DNA of 64,000 nucleotides. It comes from Clostridium sp. ZS2-4 (GTDB taxonomy: Bacteria; Bacillota; Clostridia; Clostridiales; Clostridiaceae). The position numbers and the translations under genes were made by a program. The stretch is from assembly GCF_026719745.1 (NCBI RefSeq), contig NZ_JAPPRQ010000053.1, positions 124,001 through 188,000 of the forward strand, given 5' to 3'. Each line of letters starts with the position of its first letter. Positions within the stretch are counted from its first letter, which is position 1. Below, piece by piece: positions 34,544 to 44,200 of the stretch. A model generated the notes under the pieces. That model saw nothing but the letters and a program-made list of their open reading frames with translations. It had not been told where the DNA came from and ran no database searches.

Positions 34544-35732
34544 GATCTATACCCCCTATATAGTTTGATATTGTATGAATATCCTTGTCTCCTCTTCCAG
34601 ATAAGTTAACTACTATAATATCATCTTTATTAGTCTTAGGTGCCAGCTTCATTAAATAGGCAATGGCATGAGCACTTTCCAATGCTGGAATAATTCCTTC
34701 TACCTCTGATAAATATTTAAATGCCTTTACAGCTTCATCATCTGTTATACCTTCATATTTTACTCTTCCAATTGAGTGAAAATAAGCATGTTCTGGTCCT
34801 ATTCCTGGATAATCCAACCCTGCAGAAATTGAGTGTACTGGCATAATCTGACCATATTCATCCTGAAGAAGATATGTCATCATTCCATGAATAACTCCCA
34901 TAGAACCTTTTGTTATAGTTGCTGCATGTTTATCTGTATCAACACCCAATCCAGCAGCCTCTACCCCATATATTTTTATTCCTTCATCTTCATGGAAAGG
35001 ATAGAATAATCCCATGGCATTACTTCCACCACCAACACAGGCAACTAAATAATCTGGAAGTCTTCCTTCCTTCTCAATTATCTGTTCTCTTACCTCATCT
35101 CCAATTATTCTTTGAAAATCTCTTACCATAGTTGGATATGGATGAGGGCCTACAACAGAACCCATTACATAAAATGTATCATCTACATTTGTAACCCAGT
35201 CTCTTATGCCTTCATTAGTAGCATCCTTTAATGTTCCCGTTCCAGAAGATACTGGATTAACCTTTGCCCCTAGTAGGTTCATCTTAAACACATTTAAAGC
35301 TTGTCTTTCTACATCTTCTACTCCCATATAAACTTCACACTTTAGCCCAAACATTGCACATATTGTAGCTGTTGCAACACCATGCTGGCCTGCCCCAGTC
35401 TCTGCAATAATTCTCTTTTTTCCCATTCTCCTTGCCAGTAAAACTTGACCAATTACATTATTGATTTTATGTGCTCCTGTATGATTTAAATCTTCACGCT
35501 TTAAGTAAATCTTTCCTCCACCCAGATTCTTAGTTAAGTTTTCTGCAAAATATAAAGGGGTAGGTCTTCCTGAATACTCCTTAACATAATATCTGTAGTC
35601 TTTTTGGAAGCTTTCATCATCCATTGCATTTACAAATTCTCTTTCCAGTTCTATAAGTGCATTCATCAAAGTCTCTGGTACAAACTGTCCTCCAAATTTT
35701 CCAAACCTTTTAGGTATATTTTTATTATTCAT
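34533..35732 (-). CDS. trpB: tryptophan synthase beta subunit
   Basis: 399 residues, PLP enzyme that joins indole and serine. The PLP lysine is in [15 protein letters not shown], the phosphate loop is [10 protein letters not shown], and [13 protein letters not shown] carries the substrate carboxylate site. N-terminal [14 protein letters not shown] is the TrpB1 signature, so it pairs with the TrpA encoded next. Confidence 0.98.
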   Translation of the reverse strand: MNNKNIPKRFGKFGGQFVPETLMNALIELEREFVNAMDDESFQKDYRYYVKEYSGRPTPLYFAENLTKNLGGGKIYLKREDLNHTGAHKINNVIGQVLLARRMGKKRIIAETGAGQHGVATATICAMFGLKCEVYMGVEDVERQALNVFKMNLLGAKVNPVSSGTGTLKDATNEGIRDWVTNVDDTFYVMGSVVGPHPYPTMVRDFQRIIGDEVREQIIEKEGRLPDYLVACVGGGSNAMGLFYPFHEDEGIKIYGVEAAGLGVDTDKHAATITKGSMGVIHGMMTYLLQDEYGQIMPVHSISAGLDYPGIGPEHAYFHSIGRVKYEGITDDEAVKAFKYLSEVEGIIPALESAHAIAYLMKLAPKTNKDDIIVVNLSGRGDKDIHTISNYIGGIDHAE

Positions 35733-35733
35733 A

Positions 35734-36336
35734 TTATCCCCTCACACTTTCTATAAAATTTTTCATCTTATGAAAATCCTTATGTCCATCTACTTCAACG
35801 CCGCTGCTTACATCTACCACCATAGGGTGAATTGTATTAATTGCCTTGCTTACATTTTCAGAGGTGAGCCCTCCTGCCAAAATAATATTTTTACTCTTAC
35901 TTATATTTGATACCATTTCCCAATGAAAAGTCTTTCCAGTACCACCATATTCACCTTTTATATAGGTATCTAATAAAAAACCATCCACATTATATCTTTC
36001 AAATTCATTCAAGCTGTGGATATCTTTTATTCTGAATGCCTTCCATATCTCATATTGAAAAGAATTGCAGTACTTAGGGTTCTCATCTCCATGAAATTGC
36101 AGTACGTCTAAACCGCAGTAATCTGCTATTTCATTTACTTTCTCCATAGATTCATTTAAAAATACTCCTACCTTTTTTATGCTTCTGTCCAATCCCTGAA
36201 TTAATTCTTTTGCTCTGTATTTATCTACTTTTCTCACACTCTCCGCAAACACAAAACCCACATAGTCTGGCTTTAACTTATTGACATAAAGAATATCTTC
36301 TTCTCTTTTTAATCCACATATTTTTACTTTAGTCAA
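35734..36336 (-). CDS. trpF: phosphoribosylanthranilate isomerase
   Basis: 200 residues, barrel enzyme of the third pathway step. The catalytic Cys is in [11 protein letters not shown] near the start and the general-acid Asp is in [29 protein letters not shown] and VDVSSGVE form the phosphate site. It lies one base from trpC and trpB and is not fused to trpC as in enterobacteria. Confidence 0.96.
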   Translation of the reverse strand: MTKVKICGLKREEDILYVNKLKPDYVGFVFAESVRKVDKYRAKELIQGLDRSIKKVGVFLNESMEKVNEIADYCGLDVLQFHGDENPKYCNSFQYEIWKAFRIKDIHSLNEFERYNVDGFLLDTYIKGEYGGTGKTFHWEMVSNISKSKNIILAGGLTSENVSKAINTIHPMVVDVSSGVEVDGHKDFHKMKNFIESVRG

Positions 36337-36337
36337 T

Positions 36338-37114
36338 CTATCTCCCCCTAAGTTCTCTTAACTTTTCATCTATAGCTTTTGCCCTCATCAAGCTTTCTCC
36401 TATAAGCACTCCCTGGACACCTAAATTGCTAAGAAACTCCATGTCTTTTCTTGTATTTATTCCACTTTCACTTATTACAGCTTTATCTTTTGGAATAAAA
36501 GACATTAATCTTTCTGTTGTTTCAAGAGTAGTTTTAAAGGTTTTTAAATCTCTATTATTAATACCAATTATTTCTGCTTCCGTTTCCAATACTATATCTA
36601 GTTCAGCTTTATCATGGACCTCAACAAGACACTGAAGTCCCATTTCTTTTGCAATCCTTTGAAAATCTATTAGTTCCTTCTTAGTCAGTATTGCTGCAAT
36701 TAGAAGAATTACATCCGCTCCCAATACTCTTGCCTGATAGATTTGATATGGATCAATTATAAAGTCTTTTCGCAAAACAGGAACAGAAGTTATACCTTTA
36801 ATTTGAGATAAGTATTCATCTTTTCCCTGAAAAAATTTATCCTCTGTCAATACTGATATTGCCTGAACCTTATTTTTTTCATATTCCTCAGCTATAGCCA
36901 GTGGATGAAAGTCTTCCCTTATAACACCCTTAGAAGGTGATGCTTTTTTTACCTCTGCAATAATACTAATGTCTTTATTTTCAATGATTGATTTCTTAAA
37001 GTTTCTGGTTTCATTACAAGCTTCTATTTGAGAAACAAGCTTGTTAAAAGGAGTGATTATCTTTTCTTCCTCTAGTTTTTTTCTCTTGTAATCAACAATT
37101 TTGTCTAGAATCAT
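36338..37114 (-). CDS. trpC: indole-3-glycerol-phosphate synthase
   Basis: 258 residues, barrel enzyme closing the indole ring. Catalytic motifs are EVKKASPSKG (Lys), VLRKDFIIDPYQI (Lys) and GINNRDLKTF (Asn). The first four bases of the gene overlap the end of trpD. Length is typical for the monofunctional enzyme. Confidence 0.97.
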   Translation of the reverse strand: MILDKIVDYKRKKLEEEKIITPFNKLVSQIEACNETRNFKKSIIENKDISIIAEVKKASPSKGVIREDFHPLAIAEEYEKNKVQAISVLTEDKFFQGKDEYLSQIKGITSVPVLRKDFIIDPYQIYQARVLGADVILLIAAILTKKELIDFQRIAKEMGLQCLVEVHDKAELDIVLETEAEIIGINNRDLKTFKTTLETTERLMSFIPKDKAVISESGINTRKDMEFLSNLGVQGVLIGESLMRAKAIDEKLRELRGR

Positions 37115-38130
37115 TTGACTACCTCCTGTGTAAACTTTGCAAAATCATTTAGTTTTTCTAATGCAAGCCCTGTATCTATAATTTCTTTTGCTTTCTCAAT
37201 TCCTTCTTTTAAAGAATCTGCCTTCTTTCCTACATATATGGCTGCTCCAGCATTCATTAAAACCATATTTCTTCTTGCCCCTGTTTCACCTTTTAATATT
37301 TTAAGTATAATCTCTGCATTTTCTTCTGGATCTCCTCCTGATATTTCATCCTTTTCAGCTACTGGAATTTGAAAATCTCTAGGATCAATAAAATAGGTAT
37401 TTATTTTTCCATCCTTAAGTTCACTTACCTTTGTTCTATCAGTAACTGTAATCTCATCTAACCCATCCACTCCATGTACAACCATAGCCCTTTCAAGACC
37501 CAGTTCCTTCAAAACTCCTGCCATAACTGGTGTAAGCTTCTCATCAAATACACCAAGCACCTGCCCCTTTGCTCCTGCTGGATTTGTTAATGGTCCAAGT
37601 AAATTGAATATACTTCTAACTCCAAGTTCACGTCTTGGTCCTACAGCATATTTTGTTGCCTTGTGAAAATTAGGTGCAAACATAAAGCCTATATTCAACT
37701 CATCTACACACTTTTGCACTTCATCAGGCTGGAGGTTAATATTAACCCCTAATTTTTCTAATACATCTGCACTTCCACATTTGCTGGAAACAGAACGATT
37801 ACCGTGTTTTACCACCACAACCCCAGCTGCTGCAGCAACAAAAGCTGCTGCTGTAGAAATATTAAATGTATTTCCTCCATCCCCTCCTGTGCCGCAGGTA
37901 TCTATGGCATAATCACTCTCAATAGATACATTTAGTGCCTTATCTCTCATAACCTTAGCACTTCCCGTAATCTCTTCCAAGGTTTCTCCCTTCATTCTAA
38001 GTCCTATTAAAAGACCACCTATCTGAGCTGGAGTTGCCTTACCTTCCATGATAATATTCATAGCACTTATCATTTCTTCTTGTGTCAAGTTTTCATTTCT
38101 TGCTACCTTATCTATTGCAAATTTCAGCAC
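37111..38130 (-). CDS. trpD: anthranilate phosphoribosyltransferase
   Basis: 339 residues, second pathway step. The PRPP-binding sequence DTCGTGGDGGNTFNIST and the anthranilate region KHGNRSVSSKCGSAD are both intact. It is a separate protein here, not fused to the glutamine amidotransferase. It lies 3 bases after trpG and overlaps trpC by four bases. Confidence 0.97.
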   Translation of the reverse strand: MLKFAIDKVARNENLTQEEMISAMNIIMEGKATPAQIGGLLIGLRMKGETLEEITGSAKVMRDKALNVSIESDYAIDTCGTGGDGGNTFNISTAAAFVAAAAGVVVVKHGNRSVSSKCGSADVLEKLGVNINLQPDEVQKCVDELNIGFMFAPNFHKATKYAVGPRRELGVRSIFNLLGPLTNPAGAKGQVLGVFDEKLTPVMAGVLKELGLERAMVVHGVDGLDEITVTDRTKVSELKDGKINTYFIDPRDFQIPVAEKDEISGGDPEENAEIILKILKGETGARRNMVLMNAGAAIYVGKKADSLKEGIEKAKEIIDTGLALEKLNDFAKFTQEVVK

Positions 38131-38133
38131 TCC

Positions 38134-38709
38134 TTACGCCTCCTTTTTATAATTTAAGAAGTTTTTTAAAAGCTCTTTTCCATTCTGTGTAGCGATAGAT
38201 TCAGGGTGAAACTGAACACCAAATATAGGATAGTTCTTATGTTTTAATCCCATAATTTCTCCATCGCTACTTTCAGCAGTAATTATCAGCTCATCATCAA
38301 TAGAATGTCTTTCAACAACCAAAGAATGGTATCTTGTTACTCTTAATGGATTTTCAAGTCCTTTAAACAAATCCATCTCATTATGTGTAATCATAGAGGT
38401 TTTACCATGAACCATTTCCTTAGCATGCACAATCCATCCCCCAAATACTTCCCCAATACATTGATGTCCAAGACATACCCCCAGTGTCGGTATATCCTTT
38501 CCAAATGTTTTAATAACTTCTTTAGAAATACCTGAGTCCTTTGGAAACCCTGGTCCTGGGGAAATTATAATATGGTCTATATCCATTTGTTTTAGTTTTT
38601 CTATTGTCACTTCATCATTTCTGAATACTTTCACTTCTGGATTAATCTCTCCCACATATTGATACAAATTGTAAGTAAATGAATCATAATTATCTATTAT
38701 TACAATCAA
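38134..38709 (-). CDS. trpG: anthranilate synthase glutamine amidotransferase component
   Basis: 191 residues, class I amidotransferase supplying ammonia to TrpE. The nucleophile is Cys79 in GVCLGHQC, and the His-Glu pair is in FGVQFHPES. The start overlaps trpE by four bases. In many Firmicutes this subunit also serves 4-amino-4-deoxychorismate synthase; a dual role cannot be judged here. Confidence 0.95.
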   Translation of the reverse strand: MIVIIDNYDSFTYNLYQYVGEINPEVKVFRNDEVTIEKLKQMDIDHIIISPGPGFPKDSGISKEVIKTFGKDIPTLGVCLGHQCIGEVFGGWIVHAKEMVHGKTSMITHNEMDLFKGLENPLRVTRYHSLVVERHSIDDELIITAESSDGEIMGLKHKNYPIFGVQFHPESIATQNGKELLKNFLNYKKEA

Positions 38710-40178
38710 GATACTTCCTCCTCTGCTATTTTTATAGTTTCTACCAATGCCTTTGCCTTCCTTAGTGTCTCTTCGTATTCACTTTTTGGATCAGAATCAG
38801 CTACAATTCCAGCACCAGCTTGAATATATGCCGCTCCCTCCTTGAATACCATTGTTCTTATGGCAATACACATGTCCATATTTCCATTAAAGCCTAAATA
38901 TCCAACTGCTCCTGCATATACCCCTCTTTTTCTATTTTCTAATTCATCTATAATCTCCATTGCTCTTACTTTTGGTGCTCCTGATACAGTACCTGCTGGC
39001 AAACAGGATATTAGTGCATCATACATATCACAATCATTTTTAATTTTTCCAATCACATTGGATACAATGTGCATTACATGAGAATATTTTTGTATCTCCA
39101 TAAATTGATTTACTTCAACTGTTCCAAATTTTGATATCTTTCCAATATCATTTCTGCCTAAATCCACCAACATTAAGTGTTCTGCTCGTTCTTTTTCATC
39201 CTTAATTAACTCCGCTGCATGTCTTTCATCTTCCTCACGATCTTTTCCTCTTGGTCTAGTTCCTGCTATAGGGCACGTTTCTACCGTACCTTCCTTTACT
39301 TTTACCAGCAGTTCCGGTGATGATCCAACTAAGGAGTATTCTCCAAAGTTTATATAAAACATGTAAGGTGATGGATTTATAGTTCTTAAAGTTCTATATG
39401 CCTTAAATGGATGTATGCCTGTTTTTATCTGCAGCCTTTGAGATAAAACAACTTGAAAAATGTCTCCGTCCTTTATATATTCCTTTGCTTTCAAAACCCC
39501 TTGGATAAATTCTTCCTCTGTTTTATTGCTGAAATATTCGCTTTTTTCTGAATTTGCTTTTTTGTCCTCTTCCATTTCAAACCTATTTTCTAATATTTCT
39601 CTCTTTATTTCTTTTAATCTTTCAAGAGCATTTTCATATAGTTTATATAAGTCAGAAGATACAGGAACATTTACAATAATCCTAATTTTCTGTCTTAAAT
39701 GGTCATAGCAAATTATTTCTTCTGTTAATAAAAGATGTACCTCTGGCATTTTTATATCATCAATATTCACATTAACCAGATTTTCATAATTTCTTATTAC
39801 ATCATATCCTATATATCCAACTGCTCCTCCACTGAAGTCAGGCATATTTTCCATATGCACCATGGAGAAATCATTAGTTATTTCTTTTACAATATCAAGT
39901 ACTCTACCTTTCTTATTAATTACCTGATTTCCTTTGTTTATAGTTACCTGATTCCCATAACTTCTGATTGTCATAAAAGGATTTCTTCCGATGTAGGAGT
40001 ATCTTCCCCACTTGTTTCCCCCTTCAACACTTTCTAGAAGATAACTGTTTTTATCTTTGCAAAGCTTTTTAAACAAAGTAATTGGTGTCTCTGTATCTCC
40101 TTCCATTTCTAAAGAAACAGAAACCATTTTTGAAACCTTACTTAATTCTTCAAACTTCTTAAAATCTGGATAGACCAT
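38706..40178 (-). CDS. trpE: anthranilate synthase component I
   Basis: 490 residues, chorismate-using subunit and first enzyme of the operon. The feedback site for tryptophan is seen as SYLLESVEGG near the N-terminus. Catalytic regions include FQVVLSQRLQI, GSSPELLV, CPIAGTRPRG and the C-terminal GAGIVADSDPKSEYEET. A GGGGTGAG ribosome site precedes the ATG. Expression is under the T-box leader immediately upstream. Confidence 0.97.
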   Translation of the reverse strand: MVYPDFKKFEELSKVSKMVSVSLEMEGDTETPITLFKKLCKDKNSYLLESVEGGNKWGRYSYIGRNPFMTIRSYGNQVTINKGNQVINKKGRVLDIVKEITNDFSMVHMENMPDFSGGAVGYIGYDVIRNYENLVNVNIDDIKMPEVHLLLTEEIICYDHLRQKIRIIVNVPVSSDLYKLYENALERLKEIKREILENRFEMEEDKKANSEKSEYFSNKTEEEFIQGVLKAKEYIKDGDIFQVVLSQRLQIKTGIHPFKAYRTLRTINPSPYMFYINFGEYSLVGSSPELLVKVKEGTVETCPIAGTRPRGKDREEDERHAAELIKDEKERAEHLMLVDLGRNDIGKISKFGTVEVNQFMEIQKYSHVMHIVSNVIGKIKNDCDMYDALISCLPAGTVSGAPKVRAMEIIDELENRKRGVYAGAVGYLGFNGNMDMCIAIRTMVFKEGAAYIQAGAGIVADSDPKSEYEETLRKAKALVETIKIAEEEVS

Positions 40179-40205
40179 ATACTCACCCCTAATTTATAAA
40201 ATAAA

Positions 40206-40312
40206 AAAGCATTCCATCCCCATAAATAGGGACGAAATGCTTAAGCTTCCGCGATACCACCCTGATTAGATATAATACAATCATATAGTTTGCAGCAGCA
40301 TTTATATAAAAT
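40206..40312 (-). promoter_or_regulatory. second (partial) T-box unit before trpE
   Basis: The T-box AGGGTGGTATCGCGG (40263-40249) is followed by a terminator: GCATTTCGTCCC / GGGATGGAATGC and six T. Only about 50 bases separate it from the upstream unit, too few for a Stem I with specifier loop, so it is an antiterminator/terminator module without its own codon reader. Confidence 0.85.
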
Positions 40313-40600
40313 AAAAAACACTCCGTCCCTTTATATAGGACGAAATGTTGAATTTCGCTGTGCCACCTATCTTAGATAGTATTAAATCTCTCTCTTTTAA
40401 GTACGGAAATAGATTTGACTATTTCGATACCCAGTCCTTGTAACGTAAGACCTACGGCAAATGCTACTCTCTTATGATTTCACACCGCTTCTCATGGAAC
40501 CATTCAATAAGCATATCCACATCAGGCTTCCACCATCCCCGACTCGCTTTAGCTTCATGTCCTATCTACTTTTTCCAATCACTGAATTTATAAACGCTTT
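40313..40600 (-). promoter_or_regulatory. T-box riboswitch of the trp operon (full unit)
   Basis: A long leader (Stem I region about 40380-40600) precedes the T-box AGGTGGCACAGCG (40368-40356) and a terminator with arms CATTTCGTCC / GGGACGGAGTG and a T-run. Uncharged tRNA-Trp is expected to promote read-through; a UGG that could serve as specifier is present in GAATGGTTC, but I could not fix the loop by eye. Confidence 0.85.
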
Positions 40601-40607
40601 TTTTAGA

Positions 40608-40636
40608 ATTATAATATTAATTTGTAGTTTAGTCAA
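40608..40636 (-). promoter_or_regulatory. sigma-A promoter of the trp operon
   Basis: TTGACT (40636-40631) and TATAAT (40613-40608) with a 17-base spacer on the minus strand. Confidence 0.85.
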
Positions 40637-40671
40637 TGAAAAATTATGGATTATCTGGAGTTTTTACTTAT

Positions 40672-41502
40672 TTAAAAATGCACACCTCTTTTAATAGCTT
40701 TCGTAGAGCACGCTTTTACGCAGTCTCCACATCTTATACACTCTGCACCGTTAGGCTTTTTATAAACTTCTATATCCAACTTACATTTTTTCACGCAAGC
40801 TTTACAGTTTGTACACTTATCTTTATCTACTTCAAACTTGTAAAAGCTTATACCATTGAATAAAGAGTAAAAAGCACCTAAAGGACATATATATCTGCAA
40901 AATGGTCTGTATATAAATACAGAACTTAGAATCATAATAACTAAAAGGAACATTTTCCATCCAAATAAAAATCCAATAGTATCTCTTAAAGGTTCATTTA
41001 ATAATACTAAAGGTATTCCGCCTTCTAAAGTACCAGCTGGACATATATATTCACAAAAATAAGGTGGACTTATTCCGAATTCATTCACTAAGAACATAGG
41101 CAGTAATATTACAAATACAATTAAAATAACATATTTTAAATACTTCAATACATTGTTTATTTTTTTATTAACTTTAATCTTACGAGATGGTATTTTATAT
41201 AATAAGTCCTGAATTAGTCCAAAAGGACACAACCATCCACAAATAAATCTACCAAATATTATTCCCATTAAAGATATAAAACCTGCTATATACAATGAAA
41301 AATCATATTTTATAGTTCCTATAACCGCCTGCATGGAACCTATTGGGCAGGAACCCATAGCTCCTGGACAGGAATAACAATTCAGTCCTGGAACACAAAG
41401 CTTTTTTGTGTTTCCCTTAAATATATTTCCTTCAAAAAAACCTTTAATATTGGCGTTTGTAATTATAGCAGTAATTATTTGAGTTATTCTTCGCTTATCC
41501 AA
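40672..41502 (-). CDS. NapH/MauN-like membrane polyferredoxin
   Basis: 276 residues, starting with TTG (GGAG about 9 bases upstream). It has about five membrane helices and the paired CxxxCP motifs of the family (CGWLCPFGLIQD; CRYICPLGAFYS), plus an N-terminal CYSCPGAMGSCPIG. Two C-terminal [4Fe-4S] sites follow (CTNCKACVKKC and CIRCGDCVKAC). Such proteins move electrons across or along the membrane. The start overlaps the end of the preceding 52-codon gene by 8 bases. With the upstream TlpA-like lipoprotein it forms a redox cluster; a role in disulfide or oxidant reduction outside the cell is plausible inference. Confidence 0.88.
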   Translation of the reverse strand: MDKRRITQIITAIITNANIKGFFEGNIFKGNTKKLCVPGLNCYSCPGAMGSCPIGSMQAVIGTIKYDFSLYIAGFISLMGIIFGRFICGWLCPFGLIQDLLYKIPSRKIKVNKKINNVLKYLKYVILIVFVILLPMFLVNEFGISPPYFCEYICPAGTLEGGIPLVLLNEPLRDTIGFLFGWKMFLLVIMILSSVFIYRPFCRYICPLGAFYSLFNGISFYKFEVDKDKCTNCKACVKKCKLDIEVYKKPNGAECIRCGDCVKACSTKAIKRGVHF

Positions 41503-41653
41503 TTCCTATACACTCCAAACATATATTTATTGCTTTCTTTAATACCACCCGAACTTCATTTCTATAGACTCCTGCTGCTATAAAACTCACACTCATTAAT
41601 AAAATTCCGTACTTCAATAATCTTTCTTGCAATTTTATTTTTTCATAAGCCAT
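41495..41653 (-). CDS. 52-residue CXXC-motif peptide (CD1871A-like)
   Basis: An ATG with GGGGAGGG 6 bases upstream encodes MAYEKIKLQERLLKYG, a hydrophobic helix ILLMSVSFIAAGVY, a basic stretch and the C-terminal ICLECIGIG with a CXXC motif. Its stop overlaps the TTG start of the polyferredoxin gene. Small proteins with one helix and a terminal CXXC occur between thioredoxin-like and NapH-like genes in clostridia, and the name follows that pattern. It may shuttle electrons or hold a metal; the function is unknown. Confidence 0.75.
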   Translation of the reverse strand: MAYEKIKLQERLLKYGILLMSVSFIAAGVYRNEVRVVLKKAINICLECIGIG

Positions 41654-41756
41654 AAGATACCCTCCCCTTTACCTTAAGCTTCTTTATTTGCATCTACTAT
41701 CAAGTAGATTTACAGACAATAAATATTCCTAATAATGTTGCCTGTAAACTATTTAA

Positions 41757-42863
41757 TTATTTTAAAGTCTTTAATCTTTCTTGTATTTCCTTCTTATATT
41801 CTTCCTTGCCGCGAGATCCTACTATAGGTTTACCAATAATATTTCCTTTGCTGTCAACAAATATAGTTGTTGGAACTCCCGATACGTCTTTTAAGAATCC
41901 ATTCTGTAATTTTTCATCAGGAATTATATTAGTATATGCTACTCCTTTTTCTTTTACTATTCTCTTTGCTAATTCTTGATTTTCTTCATCATCAGATGTA
42001 TCTGCAACAATACCTAGTATGTTTATATTTTCTTTCTTTACTTCTTCATAAAGCTTTTGAAGATCTGGCATTTCTGCAATACAAGGTTCACAGAAAGTAG
42101 CCCATATATTTACCATTGTAAGCTTATTATCTTTAAAGATACTGCTGTCTGCTTCTTTCCCATCTAAAGCTTTTGTTTTAAACTCTATATTTTTATGTTT
42201 CATCATTTCTGCATCTTTATCTATTGGCGTAAATAACTTTATATTTTTCTTTAACTCATCAATTCCTTTAAGTGCTTCTTTAAATTCCTTCTTTTCTTCA
42301 TCCGATAATCCATTTTCATCATATTTATCATTGTATAATATGTAGCATTCCAAACTATCTTTTTCAGCTACTTTATCCTTATGTTGATACTTTGAGAAAA
42401 CTTTTTCTTTTGTTTCTTTATCTTCTTTTGGACCATTCTTTTCCTTGTTTTTATCCAATACTAAGATAGTAAAAATTTCTTTTGCCTTAGTTTGATATTC
42501 TTCAAATAGTTTTTTTTGTTCTTCTTCAGTTTTTGCATTTTTTGCTTTTGCTTCTATTTTCTTAATAAATTCAGCAGGTACAAATTCGTATGGGATCTCT
42601 CCTACTATATAAGCTACTCCAAATTTTCCTCCTACTACACAAGCTGGACCTATTCCCTCTTTTTCAACCCATGCTTCCGGTACAGTATATTCTAAGCCCA
42701 TTTCCTTATATTTATAATGATTATCTTTTAAAACATCCTTTTTGCTTTCTGTTTGCTGTGTTTTATTTTCAGCTTGTGCAGATTTATCAGTTGATTTACC
42801 ACATCCTACTATTGAAACACAAACTAACGCCGTTATAATCATTGCTAAAAATTTCTTTTTCAT
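41757..42863 (-). CDS. lipoprotein with TlpA/ResA-like thioredoxin domain
   Basis: 368 residues. Lipobox CVSIVGCGKS gives a lipidated Cys near residue 22. An N-terminal extension of about 200 residues is Lys/Glu-rich and resembles no known family. The C-terminal domain has NIWATFCEPCIAEMPDL, a thioredoxin CxxC with Cys-Glu-Pro-Cys, a cis-Pro region (GVPTTIFVDSKG) and the TlpA fold length. It should reduce or oxidise disulfides on the outer face of the membrane and is followed by the CXXC peptide and polyferredoxin, which could supply electrons. Confidence 0.88.
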   Translation of the reverse strand: MKKKFLAMIITALVCVSIVGCGKSTDKSAQAENKTQQTESKKDVLKDNHYKYKEMGLEYTVPEAWVEKEGIGPACVVGGKFGVAYIVGEIPYEFVPAEFIKKIEAKAKNAKTEEEQKKLFEEYQTKAKEIFTILVLDKNKEKNGPKEDKETKEKVFSKYQHKDKVAEKDSLECYILYNDKYDENGLSDEEKKEFKEALKGIDELKKNIKLFTPIDKDAEMMKHKNIEFKTKALDGKEADSSIFKDNKLTMVNIWATFCEPCIAEMPDLQKLYEEVKKENINILGIVADTSDDEENQELAKRIVKEKGVAYTNIIPDEKLQNGFLKDVSGVPTTIFVDSKGNIIGKPIVGSRGKEEYKKEIQERLKTLK

Positions 42864-42954
42864 ATTACATCCTCCTCCGTAACTAACTGCTTACATGTAT
42901 AATTATATAGTTTTAAATTCATATATACCATTTATTCACCTTACAAAACAGTTG

Positions 42955-42982
42955 TTTAATCTTACATTATCGTAAGATTAAA
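42955..42982. promoter_or_regulatory. 11-bp inverted repeat upstream of the TlpA-like gene
   Basis: TTTAATCTTAC / GTAAGATTAAA around ATTATC, 92 bases before the lipoprotein start. It could be an operator or a terminator of a lost gene. Confidence 0.45.
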
Positions 42983-43078
42983 CCCTTTTAAAAAGTTGAT
43001 ACAATAGAAAAGCTTCCAAGCTTTAATACTTCAATTGAAATTGATATAGGCATTAATTTTTTTATGTTATATATAATA

Positions 43079-43287
43079 ATGAAATTAAAATTAAAAAATC
43101 TTAATAAAAAGTTCGGAAGAAATAAAGCTACAAATGATTTTTCAGTTACTCTTGAAAATAGTGTTTATGGATTATTAGGACCTAATGGTGCTGGTAAAAC
43201 AACTTTTTAATAGTGATGTTTATAGCTGTAATGGTAATACTGCGTAAAATCACTTATAATGCCTTTACTGATGAAAATAGAAAATAA
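43079..43287 (+). pseudogene. relic of an ABC transporter operon (ATPase start plus permease end)
   Basis: From ATG 43079 the plus strand encodes KLKLKNLNKKFGRNKATND and continues to GLLGPNGAGKTTF, the start of an ABC ATPase up to Walker A, then TAA. Six bases later ATG 43216 encodes FIAVMVILRKITYNAFTDEN, the end of a permease such as those exporting peptides. A single deletion has removed nearly all of both genes. No other gene is visible in 42864-43333. Confidence 0.75.
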
Positions 43288-43300
43288 TAATAAGAAGAAG

Positions 43301-43332
43301 AAATCTCCATGAAAATTTATTCATGGAGATTT
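43301..43332. terminator. bidirectional terminator
   Basis: Thirteen-base arms AAATCTCCATGAA / TTCATGGAGATTT with a 6-base loop. Confidence 0.82.
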
Positions 43333-43333
43333 C

Positions 43334-44200
43334 TTATTTAGTCTCTATTCCATAATTATCACACAAGGCTTGAAGCCCACCATTAAATCCACTGCCTATT
43401 GGTGATACCTTCCACTCATTTTTATACCTGTAAATTTCTGCAACAACAACTGCTGTCTCATATTTTAAGCCTGTATTAAAATTATAGCTTATGATTTCAC
43501 TCTTAGTTTCAGTATCTATAATCTTAAAATATCCATTAGATACAGCTCCAAAATTCTGACGGCGTTTATCTGCTTCATAAATTGTTACGGTAAATGCAAG
43601 CTTTTGAATATTAGGCGAAATCAAATTCAAATTAAGCTGAATAGCGCCATCAAATCCACCCTCTAATAAAGAATTGTGGTCTTTATCTATAACCACTCCC
43701 CCATCTCTACTGGAAGGATTTCCGTAAAAAATAAAATTTTCTTCCGCTGTATTATTGTTTCCATCCACCATAAAAACTGATGTATCTAAATCAAATTCTA
43801 CATTTCCATTAAAATTTATATCCCACTCTAATCCAACCATAAGCTTTGAAATATTTTTAGTTTTTGAATTTACACTTACTTTCTGACCTCTCAGTAGCTT
43901 AGTAGAATTAATAGTGTTAATACTAGCTCTCACAGCTTTGTTTTTAACTGGTTTAGTAGCAGTATTTGTTACACTTGCAGCTGGAACTGAATTAGTCACA
44001 GTATTTATATAACCACTATTATTTTGAAGATTAACTGTATTGCCTGTATATGTTGCCTGGTTTTCAATAACTTGTGCAGGTTGTGATAAATCAATAATCC
44101 CCTCTTCTTCCCTTAGGGACGTCTCTACAACCAAACTCCCGTACCTGCACTGCCGAGAACTTATATTATTTATATTTGGGTTATATATATTTATGCTCAC
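43334..44200 (-). CDS. TerD-family stress protein
   Basis: 288 residues, GTG start with GGAG about 13 bases upstream. Residues 1-95 are a low-complexity Asn/Ser/Thr-rich linker. The TerD domain occupies about 100-288: LMVGLEWD, EFDLDTSVFMVD, FYGNPSSRDGGVVIDKD and the ending VVVAEIYRYKNEWKV, with the acidic residues that bind calcium in TerD proteins. Members of this group go with TelA- and YceG-type proteins in tellurite or envelope-stress operons; here yceG and telA lie about 3 kb away on the other strand. Confidence 0.88.
   Translation of the reverse strand: MSINIYNPNINNISSRQCRYGSLVVETSLREEEGIIDLSQPAQVIENQATYTGNTVNLQNNSGYINTVTNSVPAASVTNTATKPVKNKAVRASINTINSTKLLRGQKVSVNSKTKNISKLMVGLEWDINFNGNVEFDLDTSVFMVDGNNNTAEENFIFYGNPSSRDGGVVIDKDHNSLLEGGFDGAIQLNLNLISPNIQKLAFTVTIYEADKRRQNFGAVSNGYFKIIDTETKSEIISYNFNTGLKYETAVVVAEIYRYKNEWKVSPIGSGFNGGLQALCDNYGIETK

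Noticed and set aside
41673-41760. Additional gene between the CXXC peptide and the TlpA-like lipoprotein
   Set aside because: The roughly 100-base gap has no frame with a start and ribosome site.
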